DNA of 64,000 bases from Candidatus Saccharimonadales bacterium (lineage in GTDB: Bacteria > Patescibacteriota > Saccharimonadia > Saccharimonadales > Saccharimonadaceae), in assembly GCA_035697325.1 (NCBI GenBank), contig DASSDB010000004.1, positions 248,001 to 312,000 of the forward strand, given 5' to 3'. Position 1 is the stretch's first letter. Each line of letters begins with the position of its first letter. Shown piece after piece: positions 33,915 to 43,117 of the stretch. The translations under genes and the position numbers were made by a program. Below the pieces are notes generated by a model, which saw only the letters and a list, made by a program, of their open reading frames with translations, had not been told where the DNA came from and ran no database searches.

Positions 33915-35167
33915 TCGCCACGATCCGTGTAATTTTTAAACATCCCAAAGCTCGCACATGCCGGACTAAGAATAACAATATCGCCGGGAATTGCTAGCCG
34001 AGTGGCTTCGGCCACTATTTCACGCATTGTCACTTGCTGACCCATATTCTTGACAGGAATTTTCGTCGAGCTAAAACTCTGCTCTATGAGGTCGGCTTGA
34101 TCACCGATCGCGACAACAGCTTTTACGCCCTCACTCGCAGCCACATCTACCAAACTTGCAAAATCAACTACGCCTTTACTTGATCCACCTAAGATAAGGA
34201 TTTTTGGCTGGGAGAAAGCATGAATCGCCGCGATGGCGCTGCCGATTGTAGTCGCAATACTATCATCGTAGTAACGCACATCATTGACGGTCCTCACTAG
34301 TTTTAGGCGGTGCGGTAGGCCTTTGAAATCGGAGAGGCCTGCTGCGATACTTTCTTTGTCTTGAACATACAGCCACGCAGCAGCAATTGCCGCACAGGCG
34401 TTATCTTGGTTATGTGCCCCTGGCAGAAGAAGGGCCGAAACAGCACATATTTTTTCGTCTTTATCCCAGAAAAAACCGTCTTGAACATAGACTGTATCGT
34501 GCGATTGCACACCGACTTTTTGAGCACGTGACATGCCCGCGATATTCGCCGCATACTCATTTTGCTTAGCAAAAATGACAAAATCCGACTCGGTCTGCGA
34601 AGCAACGATCTTTGCTTTGGCTGTTATATATTCCTCAAATGATGCGTGGATATCCAGATGGTCGGGCTCTATCATCAAGACGACAGCTATGTGTGGAGAT
34701 TTTTTTAAATCCCATAACTGGAAGCTGCTTAATTCGTACACGACAATATCCTTGGAGGAAATATTGGGTAGTTCGTCGAGTGCCGGCTTGCCGATATTTC
34801 CAACAACATGAACTGTTTTACCCGCTCTACGTAAAATACTCGCGATGAGGCTTACCGTTGTTCCTTTGCCTTTCGTACCGGTTACGCCAATGATAGGCGC
34901 GGGACATTGGGCGAAAAACTCGTTTGCCGTTGACCACACCTTCTTTGCACCCCTCAGTTTTGCCGGGGGCATACTTGCGGTACGAACGACCATATCAAAA
35001 TCATCAAGGTTTTTAAAGGCGGATTTACCTAAGCGCGTAGGAATTCCCGAGGGAGCATCGTGGAGCGACTCACGTTCATCGATGATTGTCAGATTATGAC
35101 CTTGACGCGAAAAATAATCGTAATTAGATTTTCCTTCGACTGCATATCCGGCGATCGCGATGTTCAT
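33884..35167 (-). CDS. murD: UDP-MurNAc-L-alanine:D-glutamate ligase
   Basis: Adds the D-Glu made by MurI, next door, to UDP-MurNAc-Ala. 427 residues with ATP loop GVTGTKGKGTTVSLIASILRRAG, GNIGKPAL, YELSSFQLWDL, the central Mur ligase HNQDNACAAIAAAWL and ILILGGSSKGVVDF with the C-terminal LSPACASFGMFKNYTDRGDQF. TAAAAT lies 6 bases before the ATG (leaderless). Confidence 0.96.
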   Translation of the reverse strand: MNIAIAGYAVEGKSNYDYFSRQGHNLTIIDERESLHDAPSGIPTRLGKSAFKNLDDFDMVVRTASMPPAKLRGAKKVWSTANEFFAQCPAPIIGVTGTKGKGTTVSLIASILRRAGKTVHVVGNIGKPALDELPNISSKDIVVYELSSFQLWDLKKSPHIAVVLMIEPDHLDIHASFEEYITAKAKIVASQTESDFVIFAKQNEYAANIAGMSRAQKVGVQSHDTVYVQDGFFWDKDEKICAVSALLLPGAHNQDNACAAIAAAWLYVQDKESIAAGLSDFKGLPHRLKLVRTVNDVRYYDDSIATTIGSAIAAIHAFSQPKILILGGSSKGVVDFASLVDVAASEGVKAVVAIGDQADLIEQSFSSTKIPVKNMGQQVTMREIVAEATRLAIPGDIVILSPACASFGMFKNYTDRGDQFVAAVNEL

Positions 35168-35171
35168 ATTG

Positions 35172-36464
35172 CTATTTTACCGCATTAGAAAACAAGGTTG
35201 CTAGTTTGTCATTCAGGGAAACTATCTCTTCTTTTTCACCACTACTAACTCCTGCGAGAACCCAGGCATCTCCTGAGATAAACTCACGGGCGGTGTCTAT
35301 CATGCGCTCACGGGTTGTACGGCGAATAGCCTCAGGGACTTTTTCGTAATCTTTTACAACGCCGTCTGCAAAATAGCGTCCGGTGTAGAAGTTGCTGATT
35401 TGTGCCACGGTTTGCGCGCCCATTTGATACCGGCCAAGTGCATACGACTTGGCAGCATCAAGCTCCGCTTCAGTAATTTTGCCATCCATAACGTGCTTCA
35501 CTTCACGAACAATGATGTCAAACAGTTCATCCGCTGTTTCAAGATTTACCTCGCCGCCAAAATCCCAGCTACTATCATAAAAACCAACGGTAGTATCCGA
35601 GAAGATGTTGTATGCTAAACCACGCTTCCTGGCTGCTCCGTAAATTCTGGAGTGCATGGTACCCGTAAGGATATGGTCGAGACAATTCATGGCTTCAACC
35701 TCTTCGTCGCTGATATCGCGCGGCATCATTACCGACCAACCGAATGTAAGGTTTGAAGCCTCTTTGCGACGAATAAGAGTGGGGTTGGCCCGCGATAATT
35801 CATCGCGCGGCACCTCAAAGCGATCGCCTTCCGGAAGATCCCATTTTTCAAGCTGGCGCTTGATTTCACTTTTTCGGCCGTGGAGCTTTCCGGCTATGAC
35901 AAATCGCATGTTGGTCGCGGTGTGAGTGCGCTTGTGGTGTTCACGAATATCGGCCAGGCTCACGTTTGAAATGGTTTGAAGACGCTGCCAAAAAGTATAG
36001 ACGTCCTCGCCGAGCAGCTGCTGGATTTTTGGCCAGAGCACGCGATTATGATTATTAAGGTAGCCTGTTAGCTCGCTTTTTACGTTACCTTTTTCGGCTT
36101 CCAGCTCCGCTGGGTTAAACTTGGGATGACAAATCGCAACCTGTTGAAGCGCTAAAATACGATCCCATTCAAAATCAGCACAATCGGCAACATACACCAT
36201 AGAAAGGTCGCTAGTATATGCGTTATGATATGCGCCATTCTTGGTAAACTCAGCTTCATATTCGTGCTCGCTTTTAAATTGCGCATTGGCGCCAAACGCC
36301 ATGTGTTCCATGATATGAGCCGTTTCGTAGATGTCTTTATTGAGTACATAACGATTACCTGCTCGAAACTGAAATTGAAAGCTCATCACTGTCGCGCCGG
36401 GGATATCAATCAGGAGTCCCCGCGCTCCACTAGCTAATTTTACCTCTTCAACTGTATGCTTCAT
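35172..36464 (-). CDS. M16 (insulinase/pitrilysin) family peptidase
   Basis: 430 residues. The inverted zinc motif HxxEH is present as AHIMEHMAFGAN, with the third ligand Glu in the downstream PAELEAEKGNVKSEL block. A second, inactive-type M16 domain follows (LTFGWSVMMPRDISDEEVEAMNCLDHIL...). The size fits a bacterial two-domain processing peptidase, probably cytosolic since no signal peptide is seen. It lies between murD and secA, all on the minus strand. Confidence 0.92.
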   Translation of the reverse strand: MKHTVEEVKLASGARGLLIDIPGATVMSFQFQFRAGNRYVLNKDIYETAHIMEHMAFGANAQFKSEHEYEAEFTKNGAYHNAYTSDLSMVYVADCADFEWDRILALQQVAICHPKFNPAELEAEKGNVKSELTGYLNNHNRVLWPKIQQLLGEDVYTFWQRLQTISNVSLADIREHHKRTHTATNMRFVIAGKLHGRKSEIKRQLEKWDLPEGDRFEVPRDELSRANPTLIRRKEASNLTFGWSVMMPRDISDEEVEAMNCLDHILTGTMHSRIYGAARKRGLAYNIFSDTTVGFYDSSWDFGGEVNLETADELFDIIVREVKHVMDGKITEAELDAAKSYALGRYQMGAQTVAQISNFYTGRYFADGVVKDYEKVPEAIRRTTRERMIDTAREFISGDAWVLAGVSSGEKEEIVSLNDKLATLFSNAVK

Positions 36465-36480
36465 TAACGATTCCTATAGA

Positions 36481-39099
36481 CTACTTACGGTTCTTTTTAC
36501 GGTTTTGGCGCTGTGCCTTCTTTTTCTTTCGTGCATCATTTTTTTGCCGGTTAGCTTCTGTAGTAGTTTTGGCAGGCTTTGTCTTAAAGTCGCTATCGCG
36601 ATTTTCCTCGCCGCCTGTTACTTCGTTGACACCGCGTTCAACGGCAGATTCAGCAAGACGAGTCAGTTCCGTATCGTGGTCTTCTTCTTGACGCGCAACG
36701 ACATCACTCTTGCGAACATGCATGATAGCTCGCAAGACCTCATCACGAAGCGTATCCTGAAGACTTTCGAACAGCTTTTGAGATTCGCTCCTATACTCGA
36801 CAAGCGGATCACGCTGACCTACGCTACGCCAGTGAATTCCCTCACGTAAGTGTTGCATATTCTCGAGGTGCTGCATCCATAGCGTATCGAGTACTTGTAG
36901 ATACACTTCGCGCTCAACCTTTCGCATTACTTCAGCAGTAAGCTCATCCTCTTTACTCGCATAGAATGCTGTGACTTCTTTTTCGGCAAGTTCGAAACGC
37001 CGTTTGTCACGTTTTTCCGCACCAATAACCTCGACTTCTTTCGAGTCAACCGGAAAGATAGCCGTAAACTCTTCAACGAATTTAGGATTGTTCTTCGTTG
37101 GCATATAGGTAAGACGACGCACACTTTCGTTGACGAGGCGCAGAATCTCAGGCTTAATATCATCGCCTTCAAGAATTTTGCGACGCATAGTATAAACGAC
37201 TCGACGATGACGGTTGATAACATTATCGTACTGGACGACGTTTTTTCGAGTGTCGAAATTATAACCCTCAACACGTTTTTGTGCTGCTTCAAGCGTTTTT
37301 GAGACGGCCTTGTTTTGAATCGACTGATCTTCTTCAACGCCCAGCGTGTCCATTAAAGAAGCGATTCGTTCACCTTGGAAAATGCGCATCAGATCGTCCT
37401 CAGTCGAAACGTAGAACTGAGTTTCACCAGGGTCGCCCTGACGTCCGCCACGACCACGGAGCTGGTTATCGATGCGGCGGGATTCGTGCCGTTCGCTACC
37501 AATTACTACCAGACCGCCCAGTTCTTTCACGCCTTTACCGAGCACGATGTCAGTACCGCGACCAGCGATGTTGGTTGCCAGCGTAATAGCACCCTTTTCA
37601 CCTGCTTTGGCAATAATTGCTGCCTCACGTTCATTGTTTTTAGCGTTCAGGATTTCGTAAGGGATTTTTTCTTTATCGAGCCAGCTTGCGATCAGCTCGT
37701 TTTTGGCGATCGAAGCCGAACCAACAAGAACGGGACGGCCTTCTTTATGATATTTTTTGATAGCATCAGCAACCGCTTTTAGCTTTCCTTTCTCGGTTTT
37801 GAAAATCAAATCTTGGTGATCGATACGGGCGACTGGTCTGTTTGATGGAATTTGAATGACATCAAGACTGTAGATTTGCTGGAATTCTTCAGCTTCGGTA
37901 AATGCCGTACCCGTCATACCGGAAAGCTTGGTGTAAAGACGGAAGTAGTTTTGGAAAGAAATAGTAGCAAGCGTCATACTCTCTTGGAGTACCGCGACCT
38001 GCTCCTTAGCTTCGATCGCCTGGTGAAGCCCTTCATTATAGCGACGACCTTGCATCAAACGACCAGTGTGTTCATCAACGATGATCACCTCACCGTCATT
38101 CGTCACAACGTAATCTTTATCTCGCTTAAAGAGTGTTTGAGCACGAAGCGCTTGGTCCATATGATAAACAGAACGAACATAATCTGGAGTGTATAAATTT
38201 TTTATACCCAGCATTTTTTGCACTTTTTCAACACCCTTGTCACTCAGTGCAACGCTACGTCGTTTTTCGTCGAGTACATAATCTTCAGATACAAGCTTGG
38301 CCGCAACTTTGGCAAACTGGTAGTAACTCTCTGGATTTTCACCGGCAGGAGCACTAATGATAAGAGGAGTACGAGCTTCGTCAATAAGAATCGAGTCTAC
38401 CTCGTCGACGATAGCAAAGTTTAGTTCGCGCTGGCGAAGGAGCTCTACTTCATTTACCATGTTGTCACGCAGATAATCAAAACCGAACTCATTGTTCGTG
38501 CCGTAGGTAATATCGGCGTCATATGCTTCTTTTCGTGAAACTGGGCGGAGCTTGCGCATTCGTGGGTCATCGTGAGCCTCATTATCAAAATCTTTATCAA
38601 ACACGAATGAAGCGTCATTGATAATGACCCCGGTTTTCATACCAAGAAATCCATATACTTGGCCCATCCAACTGGCATCACGCTGGGCAAGATAATCGTT
38701 GACGGTCACGACATGGACACCCTTGCCCTCAAGCGCATTAAGGTACGTTGGAAGCGTGGCAACGAGCGTCTTTCCTTCACCGGTTTTCATTTCAGCCACG
38801 TTGCCTTCATGAAGCACCATGCCGCCAATAAGCTGAACGTCAAAGTGGCGCATGCCAAGCACACGATCACTCGCCTCGCGCACAAGCGCGAATGCATCTG
38901 GCAAAATCGCATCAAGCGACTCACCTTTTTCGAGGCGCTCCTTCAGGATAGTCGTTTGTTTTTGCAATTCCGACTTGGTCATTTTTTTGTAATCATCAGC
39001 CAGCGCATTAACGGCATCGACTCGCTTTTGGAGCCGTTTCAGAATACGTGCTTGTGGATCGCCAAACACTTTTGTCAGCGCTTTTTGTCGATTAATCAT
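36481..39099 (-). CDS. secA: Preprotein translocase ATPase SecA
   Basis: 872 residues. NBD1: MRHFDVQLIGGMVLHEGNVAEMKTGEGKTLVATLP (Walker A GEGKT) and VDEVDSILIDEARTPLIIS. The preprotein cross-linking domain follows, then NBD2 with ATNIAGRGTDIVLGKGV and HESRRIDNQLRGRGGRQGDPG, and the helical scaffold. The extreme C-terminus is a basic Lys/Arg tail without the zinc-binding SecB site. Drives export of proteins such as the CHAP hydrolase. SD GAGGG precedes the ATG. Confidence 0.98.
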   Translation of the reverse strand: MINRQKALTKVFGDPQARILKRLQKRVDAVNALADDYKKMTKSELQKQTTILKERLEKGESLDAILPDAFALVREASDRVLGMRHFDVQLIGGMVLHEGNVAEMKTGEGKTLVATLPTYLNALEGKGVHVVTVNDYLAQRDASWMGQVYGFLGMKTGVIINDASFVFDKDFDNEAHDDPRMRKLRPVSRKEAYDADITYGTNNEFGFDYLRDNMVNEVELLRQRELNFAIVDEVDSILIDEARTPLIISAPAGENPESYYQFAKVAAKLVSEDYVLDEKRRSVALSDKGVEKVQKMLGIKNLYTPDYVRSVYHMDQALRAQTLFKRDKDYVVTNDGEVIIVDEHTGRLMQGRRYNEGLHQAIEAKEQVAVLQESMTLATISFQNYFRLYTKLSGMTGTAFTEAEEFQQIYSLDVIQIPSNRPVARIDHQDLIFKTEKGKLKAVADAIKKYHKEGRPVLVGSASIAKNELIASWLDKEKIPYEILNAKNNEREAAIIAKAGEKGAITLATNIAGRGTDIVLGKGVKELGGLVVIGSERHESRRIDNQLRGRGGRQGDPGETQFYVSTEDDLMRIFQGERIASLMDTLGVEEDQSIQNKAVSKTLEAAQKRVEGYNFDTRKNVVQYDNVINRHRRVVYTMRRKILEGDDIKPEILRLVNESVRRLTYMPTKNNPKFVEEFTAIFPVDSKEVEVIGAEKRDKRRFELAEKEVTAFYASKEDELTAEVMRKVEREVYLQVLDTLWMQHLENMQHLREGIHWRSVGQRDPLVEYRSESQKLFESLQDTLRDEVLRAIMHVRKSDVVARQEEDHDTELTRLAESAVERGVNEVTGGEENRDSDFKTKPAKTTTEANRQKNDARKKKKAQRQNRKKNRK

Positions 39100-39218
39100 A
39101 AAGAATCCCTCACTTCTAGAAACTTCTGTAAAACACTACGGTTCATTATACGCTGTTTCATCTTAAGAAACAATGAAGCGAACCAGCAAAAACACAAAAA
39201 CCTGATAAACTATAGGTA

Positions 39219-39622
39219 ATGGAAAAAGACAGAGAACGTATGATCTGCCGAGGGATTTCTACAATTTTATAAAACCCTATCTTGAAGATAACATCAAGCT
39301 GACAAGAAAAGATGAGTTAATAAGCTTATGGAGAGAAGCTCTTAGTGAAGCCTCTCTGCACCCTACAATGCGTGAAGCCATAGCCGAGTGGACTGTTTCG
39401 ATAGGATCGCATTCCGAATTAATTTCGGGCGGCGACATTTTTGAAGCGATTCACCAGGGGTTTGGATCGCTCGAAGTTACCGATAGCCATAAAGGAGCTG
39501 CGAAAGAAAAAGCAGATATGGAGTGGCGAAAACAGCGTGAACTTTTTAGTGGATTACTGAGGAGTTGGGTACCCGATAGACTTAGAGGGTGGCCAACTTT
39601 CGTTTCACGAGATCAAGGTTAA
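39219..39622 (+). pseudogene. Frameshifted small gene, unknown family
   Basis: ATG 39219 follows a TAAACT -10 by 7 bases, as in other leaderless genes here. The frame (MEKDRERM...) stops after 17 codons. A coding-like frame one base off then stays open to 39622 (YDLPRDFYNFIKPYLEDN, LTRKDELISLWREALSEASL, MREAIAEWTVSIGSHSEL). A single-base change near 39235-39250 would join them into about 134 residues. Internal ATG 39368 could still give 84 residues. Its end overlaps the convergent gene by 41 bases. Confidence 0.5.
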
Positions 39623-39866
39623 AAGTAAGTGCATTCCAAAGCTCCTTACCGTACTCTTCATCTTCCCCATAAGCTTCAATATCCGTCGCAAGGTCCGCTA
39701 TTCTAATAAGTTCAGGGTAATTGTTATTAAAAATCATAATATCAACGTTGTTACCCCAAGTAACACTAATAATATCCCAAGCAACTTCAATAGAAGGTCT
39801 CTCATTTACCTGGGAAACCAAACTATCAATTTTTTCGACAATATCTCGTAGTATACGATCTTCCAT
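39582..39866 (-). CDS. Small acidic paralogue A
   Basis: 94 residues, acidic and helical (MEDRILRDIVEKIDSLVSQV...NNNYPELIRIADLATDIEAYGEDEEYGKELWNALTFNLDLVKRKL). It is clearly homologous to the next upstream gene: I-x-K-ID-LV, the ELxxIADLAxDIE block and ELWxxLxxNLDxxKxKL line up. No family is recognised. Tandem duplication of a small acidic protein next to a possibly broken partner resembles antitoxin or immunity loci, but that is inference. Confidence 0.65.
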   Translation of the reverse strand: MEDRILRDIVEKIDSLVSQVNERPSIEVAWDIISVTWGNNVDIMIFNNNYPELIRIADLATDIEAYGEDEEYGKELWNALTFNLDLVKRKLATL

Positions 39867-39901
39867 AGCTTCATCTTAGTGTATCAAGGTCCTCGGCGAA
39901 G

Positions 39902-40189
39902 CTATTCTAGCTTTTCTTTCATAATATCGAGGTTGATAACTAATGTTCGCCAAAGCTCTCTGTGCTCATCATCCTCTCTCTCCAGTTCAATGTCTGCTGC
40001 TAAGTCGGCAATCGCATTGAGCTCTGAGTAACGCTGGGTCTCAAGGGTAGAAGGTCTGATTACATTATTGGACCAGATCAAATTAACTATTTTACTGGCC
40101 GTTACTTGCATACTGTCTACCTCAGTCTCCTGAACCAAAACGTCGATCTTTCCTATAGTATCCTTGATGGTTCTTTCTTCTAAATCCAT
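39902..40189 (-). CDS. Small acidic paralogue B
   Basis: 95 residues (MDLEERTIKDTIGKIDVLVQE...YSELNAIADLAADIELEREDDEHRELWRTLVINLDIMKEKLE). It is the tandem homologue of the gene at 39582-39866, with 35 bases between them, and presumably on one transcript. Predicted soluble and all helical; function unknown. Confidence 0.65.
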   Translation of the reverse strand: MDLEERTIKDTIGKIDVLVQETEVDSMQVTASKIVNLIWSNNVIRPSTLETQRYSELNAIADLAADIELEREDDEHRELWRTLVINLDIMKEKLE

Positions 40190-40215
40190 AATCTCATCCT
40201 AATTGATTACCCCGA

Positions 40216-40252
40216 GTTTCGCTATGCCTCAAACCACGAGACATAGCGAAAC
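40216..40252 (-). terminator. Long hairpin after the split GC-rich gene
   Basis: An 11-bp perfect stem (GTTTCGCTATG with CATAGCGAAAC) and a 15-base loop lie just past the stop at 40261. No U-tract follows, as with other GC-rich units. Confidence 0.65.
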
Positions 40253-40260
40253 CCCAGGGA

Positions 40261-40609
40261 TTAATAGTGCTTCCACTCCTGATGAAGAAAGTTGCCGTCT
40301 TCGTCAATGACAACATGCCAATGTCCGCCATCGACAGAGAAGCGATCAGCAATCACAACATCTGTGACGTACTTGTCCCTCTTCCGATCGTAGCCGTTCT
40401 TGACTTTGACGATGCAGTCATCGTCCTCGTATTGCACGCGACTGCTGAGCATCAGCAGCACATGCACGCTGGTAAGCACGAAGGCCGATCTGACCAAAAC
40501 GCTGCGCGTCCGGATGGCGGGCCGCGTTTCGCTGCGCACGCTGGCGTTCCCATTCGTCGGGGTTGCCGACGGCGAGCATCCAATCCTTGAACGCATCCCA
40601 AAAACTCAA
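40261..40609 (-). pseudogene. Split GC-rich gene (two overlapping frames)
   Basis: A TTG at 40609 with GAGAGGG upstream opens a 63-codon frame (MSFWDAFKDWMLAVGNPDEW...ADAQQSRAIRGR). A second frame, shifted by one base, overlaps it and continues to 40261 (VQYEDDDCIVKVKNGYDRK, VIADRFSVDGGHWHVVIDEDG). The frames cross near 40430-40450. Either a one-base frameshift split a ~116-residue gene, or two overlapping small ORFs are translated, the second from an ATG at about 40450. GC-rich codons and a long terminal hairpin place it with the transferred-looking units. No family is recognised. Confidence 0.5.
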
Positions 40610-40640
40610 CGGAATTCCCTCTCGTCTTGGTGGTGCAAAT

Positions 40641-40676
40641 AAAAGAACGGCCTCCGCGTAGGTAGGTCGCTCTTTT
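40641..40676 (-). terminator. Terminator of hpf
   Basis: A 13-bp stem with one mismatch (AAAAGAGCGACCT with AGGCCGTTCTTTT) is followed on the minus strand by TTTTATTT. It lies 22 bases after the hpf stop, inside what would be the leader of the split gene. Confidence 0.75.
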
Positions 40677-40705
40677 GTAATATCCTATTGTTGTATTTTA
40701 GTCAA
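40677..40705 (-). promoter_or_regulatory. Possible promoter within the hpf end
   Basis: The minus strand has TTGACT (40705-40700), a 17-base spacer and TATTAC (40682-40677). It would transcribe the split gene, but through the hpf terminator, so an attenuated leader is possible. Confidence 0.4.
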
Positions 40706-41072
40706 CTGCCGCTCGAGCGAAGCCACCTTTTAGGCGACTTAGTACTCCTCGCCGCCGGGATGGCGTTAGTGTTTCTTTGTATTTTCGAAGTTGACTGACA
40801 AGCTTTGCCTCAACGATATCGACTGCTGCTAGTAAATTGACGGTTGAATCTTTAGCTGTCAGGATTTTGTCGGGCACGTAAAAGATAACTTCGGCTTCGT
40901 ATTTATTGCCGTGGTCACGGTTTACTTGCTTTAATTTTACGTCGGCCGAGACGCTCCGGCGTGCGTGCTTGGGAAGATAGCGGTCTAGTCGCGCGATTTT
41001 TTTGGTCACGTATTTTTTTGTGGCCGCATCGAGTTCAACTTTTACCCCTGTGATTGTTAATCGTTCAATCAT
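40698..41072 (-). CDS. hpf: Ribosome hibernation promoting factor
   Basis: HPF/RaiA-type protein, 124 residues (MIERLTITGVKVELDAATKKYVTKKIARLDRYLP...VKLKQVNRDHGNKYEAEVIFYVPDKILTAKDSTVNLLAAVDIVEAKLVSQLRKYKE). It binds the 30S decoding site in resting cells. It is the short form without the C-terminal dimerisation domain of long HPF. A strong SD, GGAGGG, precedes the ATG. Confidence 0.94.
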   Translation of the reverse strand: MIERLTITGVKVELDAATKKYVTKKIARLDRYLPKHARRSVSADVKLKQVNRDHGNKYEAEVIFYVPDKILTAKDSTVNLLAAVDIVEAKLVSQLRKYKETLTPSRRRGVLSRLKGGFARAAVD

Positions 41073-41092
41073 GCTACCCTCCTTTATATGGA

Positions 41093-41722
41093 TTAGGCTT
41101 TGTGTTTATTATTATACCGCATTTTGGAGAGTAATGCATGGAAGGCTTCATCGGCAGCATCTTCTATCCCTAGTTTTGCGATGTCATAATACGGGTAATC
41201 ATATTTTTGACAGAGCTCCACGTATCGTTGACTTCTGAGTGCGTTGAATTCAGCCCACGTTTTTAGTTTTTCATCCGAAAAATCTTTCATCCAATCGTTA
41301 TCGCCGTTGGCATCGCGGATCTCGATCAACCGAGCCAACTGATTCGGTGAGGTATCAATAAGAAAAATGGCCTTGTGCTTAAACGAAAGCATATGCACAA
41401 AATCCGGCCATAAGTTTCCTTCGATGAGAATGTCATCATCAGGCGCGTCTTCCTTTGCGGTCTTTATATAATTTTCGTAAAAACTCCACGCAACTTTATC
41501 ACGTCGTCGCAAGCGATCTATTTTCTCCTCTGGAATATGCATATGATCGATCATTTTGACGCTATGTTCAAAAAGATCCGGTAGCCATTCAGGTTTTAGC
41601 ATGGCATGAAGTGATGCAACAATCGCGTCACCACCAATAACGTGGCCGTCGATATGTTTTCGTACACGCTCTGCGAGTTGCGACTTCCCACAGCGCGCCG
41701 GCCCACCAATAAGATAGATCAT
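41093..41722 (-). CDS. P-loop kinase-like protein
   Basis: 209 residues. Walker A is at the very N-terminus (MIYLIGGPARCGKSQLAERV). A helical lid-like region with DMHIPEEKIDRLRRRDKVAW-type residues, a Walker B-like IEGNLWPDFV and IFLIDTSPNQL follow. The pattern fits small-molecule kinases of the AAA_18/shikimate kinase-like group; the substrate is unknown. Its ATG overlaps the serS stop (TAATG), so it is translated with serS. Confidence 0.75.
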   Translation of the reverse strand: MIYLIGGPARCGKSQLAERVRKHIDGHVIGGDAIVASLHAMLKPEWLPDLFEHSVKMIDHMHIPEEKIDRLRRRDKVAWSFYENYIKTAKEDAPDDDILIEGNLWPDFVHMLSFKHKAIFLIDTSPNQLARLIEIRDANGDNDWMKDFSDEKLKTWAEFNALRSQRYVELCQKYDYPYYDIAKLGIEDAADEAFHALLSKMRYNNKHKA

Positions 41723-43020
41723 TAAATGACCTCTTTACCACCTATATACGGACGAAGCACTTCAGGAATACGAACCGTTCCGTCGGCTTGCTGATAGTTT
41801 TCAAGTATGGCGATAGGACCGCGGCTAAGCGGTAGTGCCGTTGCATCGTTGGTATGGACCAGCTCAACTGCACCATTTTCGCGGCGAACACGTGTTTTGA
41901 GGCGACGCGCCTGGTAATCGGTCATGTAGTCGGCTGTGTGAGTTTCGCGGTATTTATTTTGCCCCGGTAGCCATACTTCAACGTCAACACCACGCGCGTT
42001 GGGCTTGCCAATATCAGCCGTACATTTCATGAGAATTTGATACGGCAATCCAAGAAGCTGCATGATCTTTTCTTGCACAGCAATTAGAAAGAGGTGCTCC
42101 TCTCGCCCTGCCTCACTTGTTGTAAGGCTTTCCATTTCCAACTTATCAAACTGATGCATGCGGAACATGCCTTCCATATCTTTGCCGTACGTTCCGGCCT
42201 CTCGGCGAAAGCTGGTAGCGTAGCCAATATAACGAACCGGCATATCCTTTTCGTCAAAAACTTCATCAGCATGCATACTACCTAAAACATGCTCAGCGCT
42301 TCCCTGAAGCCATAGGTCTTCATCCTCAATTTTGTAGCGATCATCACGCGGTTCAAGGCGATCCATTGCATCGTACAGCTCCGTTCGCAGCAAGAATGGC
42401 GGCAAAATCGGCAAGAAGGGCTTACGGCTTACGCTAAGATTATTTTCTGCGATTACTTCATCAATAAAGGCCTGGTCGCTCAGTTTGTCCATGATAAATT
42501 GGATAAGCGCAAACTGAAGTTTTACCATATCGCCTTTAAGATACGCAAAACGGCTACCGGTCACTTTAGCCGCCCGCTCTTTATCGAGCCAGCCACGGGC
42601 TTCAGCGAGTTCAGCATGATTTTTTGGTTCAAAATCAAACGCAGTTGGCTCACCGACTTTTTTTGCAACGACGTTCTCGTCTTCGCTTGCTCCCAGCGGT
42701 ACATCTTTGAGTGCCATATTAGGGACCTTTTTCAGGAGAGTAGTGAAAGCCTCGTCTGCGGCTTTTAGGGCTGATTCTTTCTCTATCAAATTCTCTTTTA
42801 CTTGTTTGCCTTCGGCAATCTGCTGCTCGCTAGGCTTACCATCTTTCATTTGTGAGGCGATGGTGTTGCGCTGCTCACGAAGCCTATCCGTTTCTTGTTG
42901 CAATTCGCGACGTGAGGAATCGAGGCGAAGCAGCTCATCTATATTTACCTCATACCCCTTATTTAGGGCGTTTTGCTGCACAGCCTTAGGGTGCTCACGA
43001 ATAATGCGGATATCTAACAT
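41722..43020 (-). CDS. serS: Seryl-tRNA synthetase
   Basis: Class II enzyme. An N-terminal coiled-coil arm (about 28-100) is followed by the core with motif 2 VRYIGYATSFRREAGTYGKDMEGMFRMHQFDKLEME and motif 3 NATALPLSR-type RGPIAILENYQ. About 432 residues. ATG 43020 (MLDIRIIREHPKAVQQNALNKG) is the family start; TATAAT ends 6 bases before it, so the 30 extra upstream codons are not real and the mRNA is leaderless. Confidence 0.97.
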   Translation of the reverse strand: MLDIRIIREHPKAVQQNALNKGYEVNIDELLRLDSSRRELQQETDRLREQRNTIASQMKDGKPSEQQIAEGKQVKENLIEKESALKAADEAFTTLLKKVPNMALKDVPLGASEDENVVAKKVGEPTAFDFEPKNHAELAEARGWLDKERAAKVTGSRFAYLKGDMVKLQFALIQFIMDKLSDQAFIDEVIAENNLSVSRKPFLPILPPFLLRTELYDAMDRLEPRDDRYKIEDEDLWLQGSAEHVLGSMHADEVFDEKDMPVRYIGYATSFRREAGTYGKDMEGMFRMHQFDKLEMESLTTSEAGREEHLFLIAVQEKIMQLLGLPYQILMKCTADIGKPNARGVDVEVWLPGQNKYRETHTADYMTDYQARRLKTRVRRENGAVELVHTNDATALPLSRGPIAILENYQQADGTVRIPEVLRPYIGGKEVI

Positions 43021-43117
43021 AAGGCCATTATACCCCTTGAGACGAATAAAATCATCCCTGTAATTCTTATGGCGAGGTGACGTTTTGCAAAAAAAAATGT
43101 TATAGTACATTTTACTA

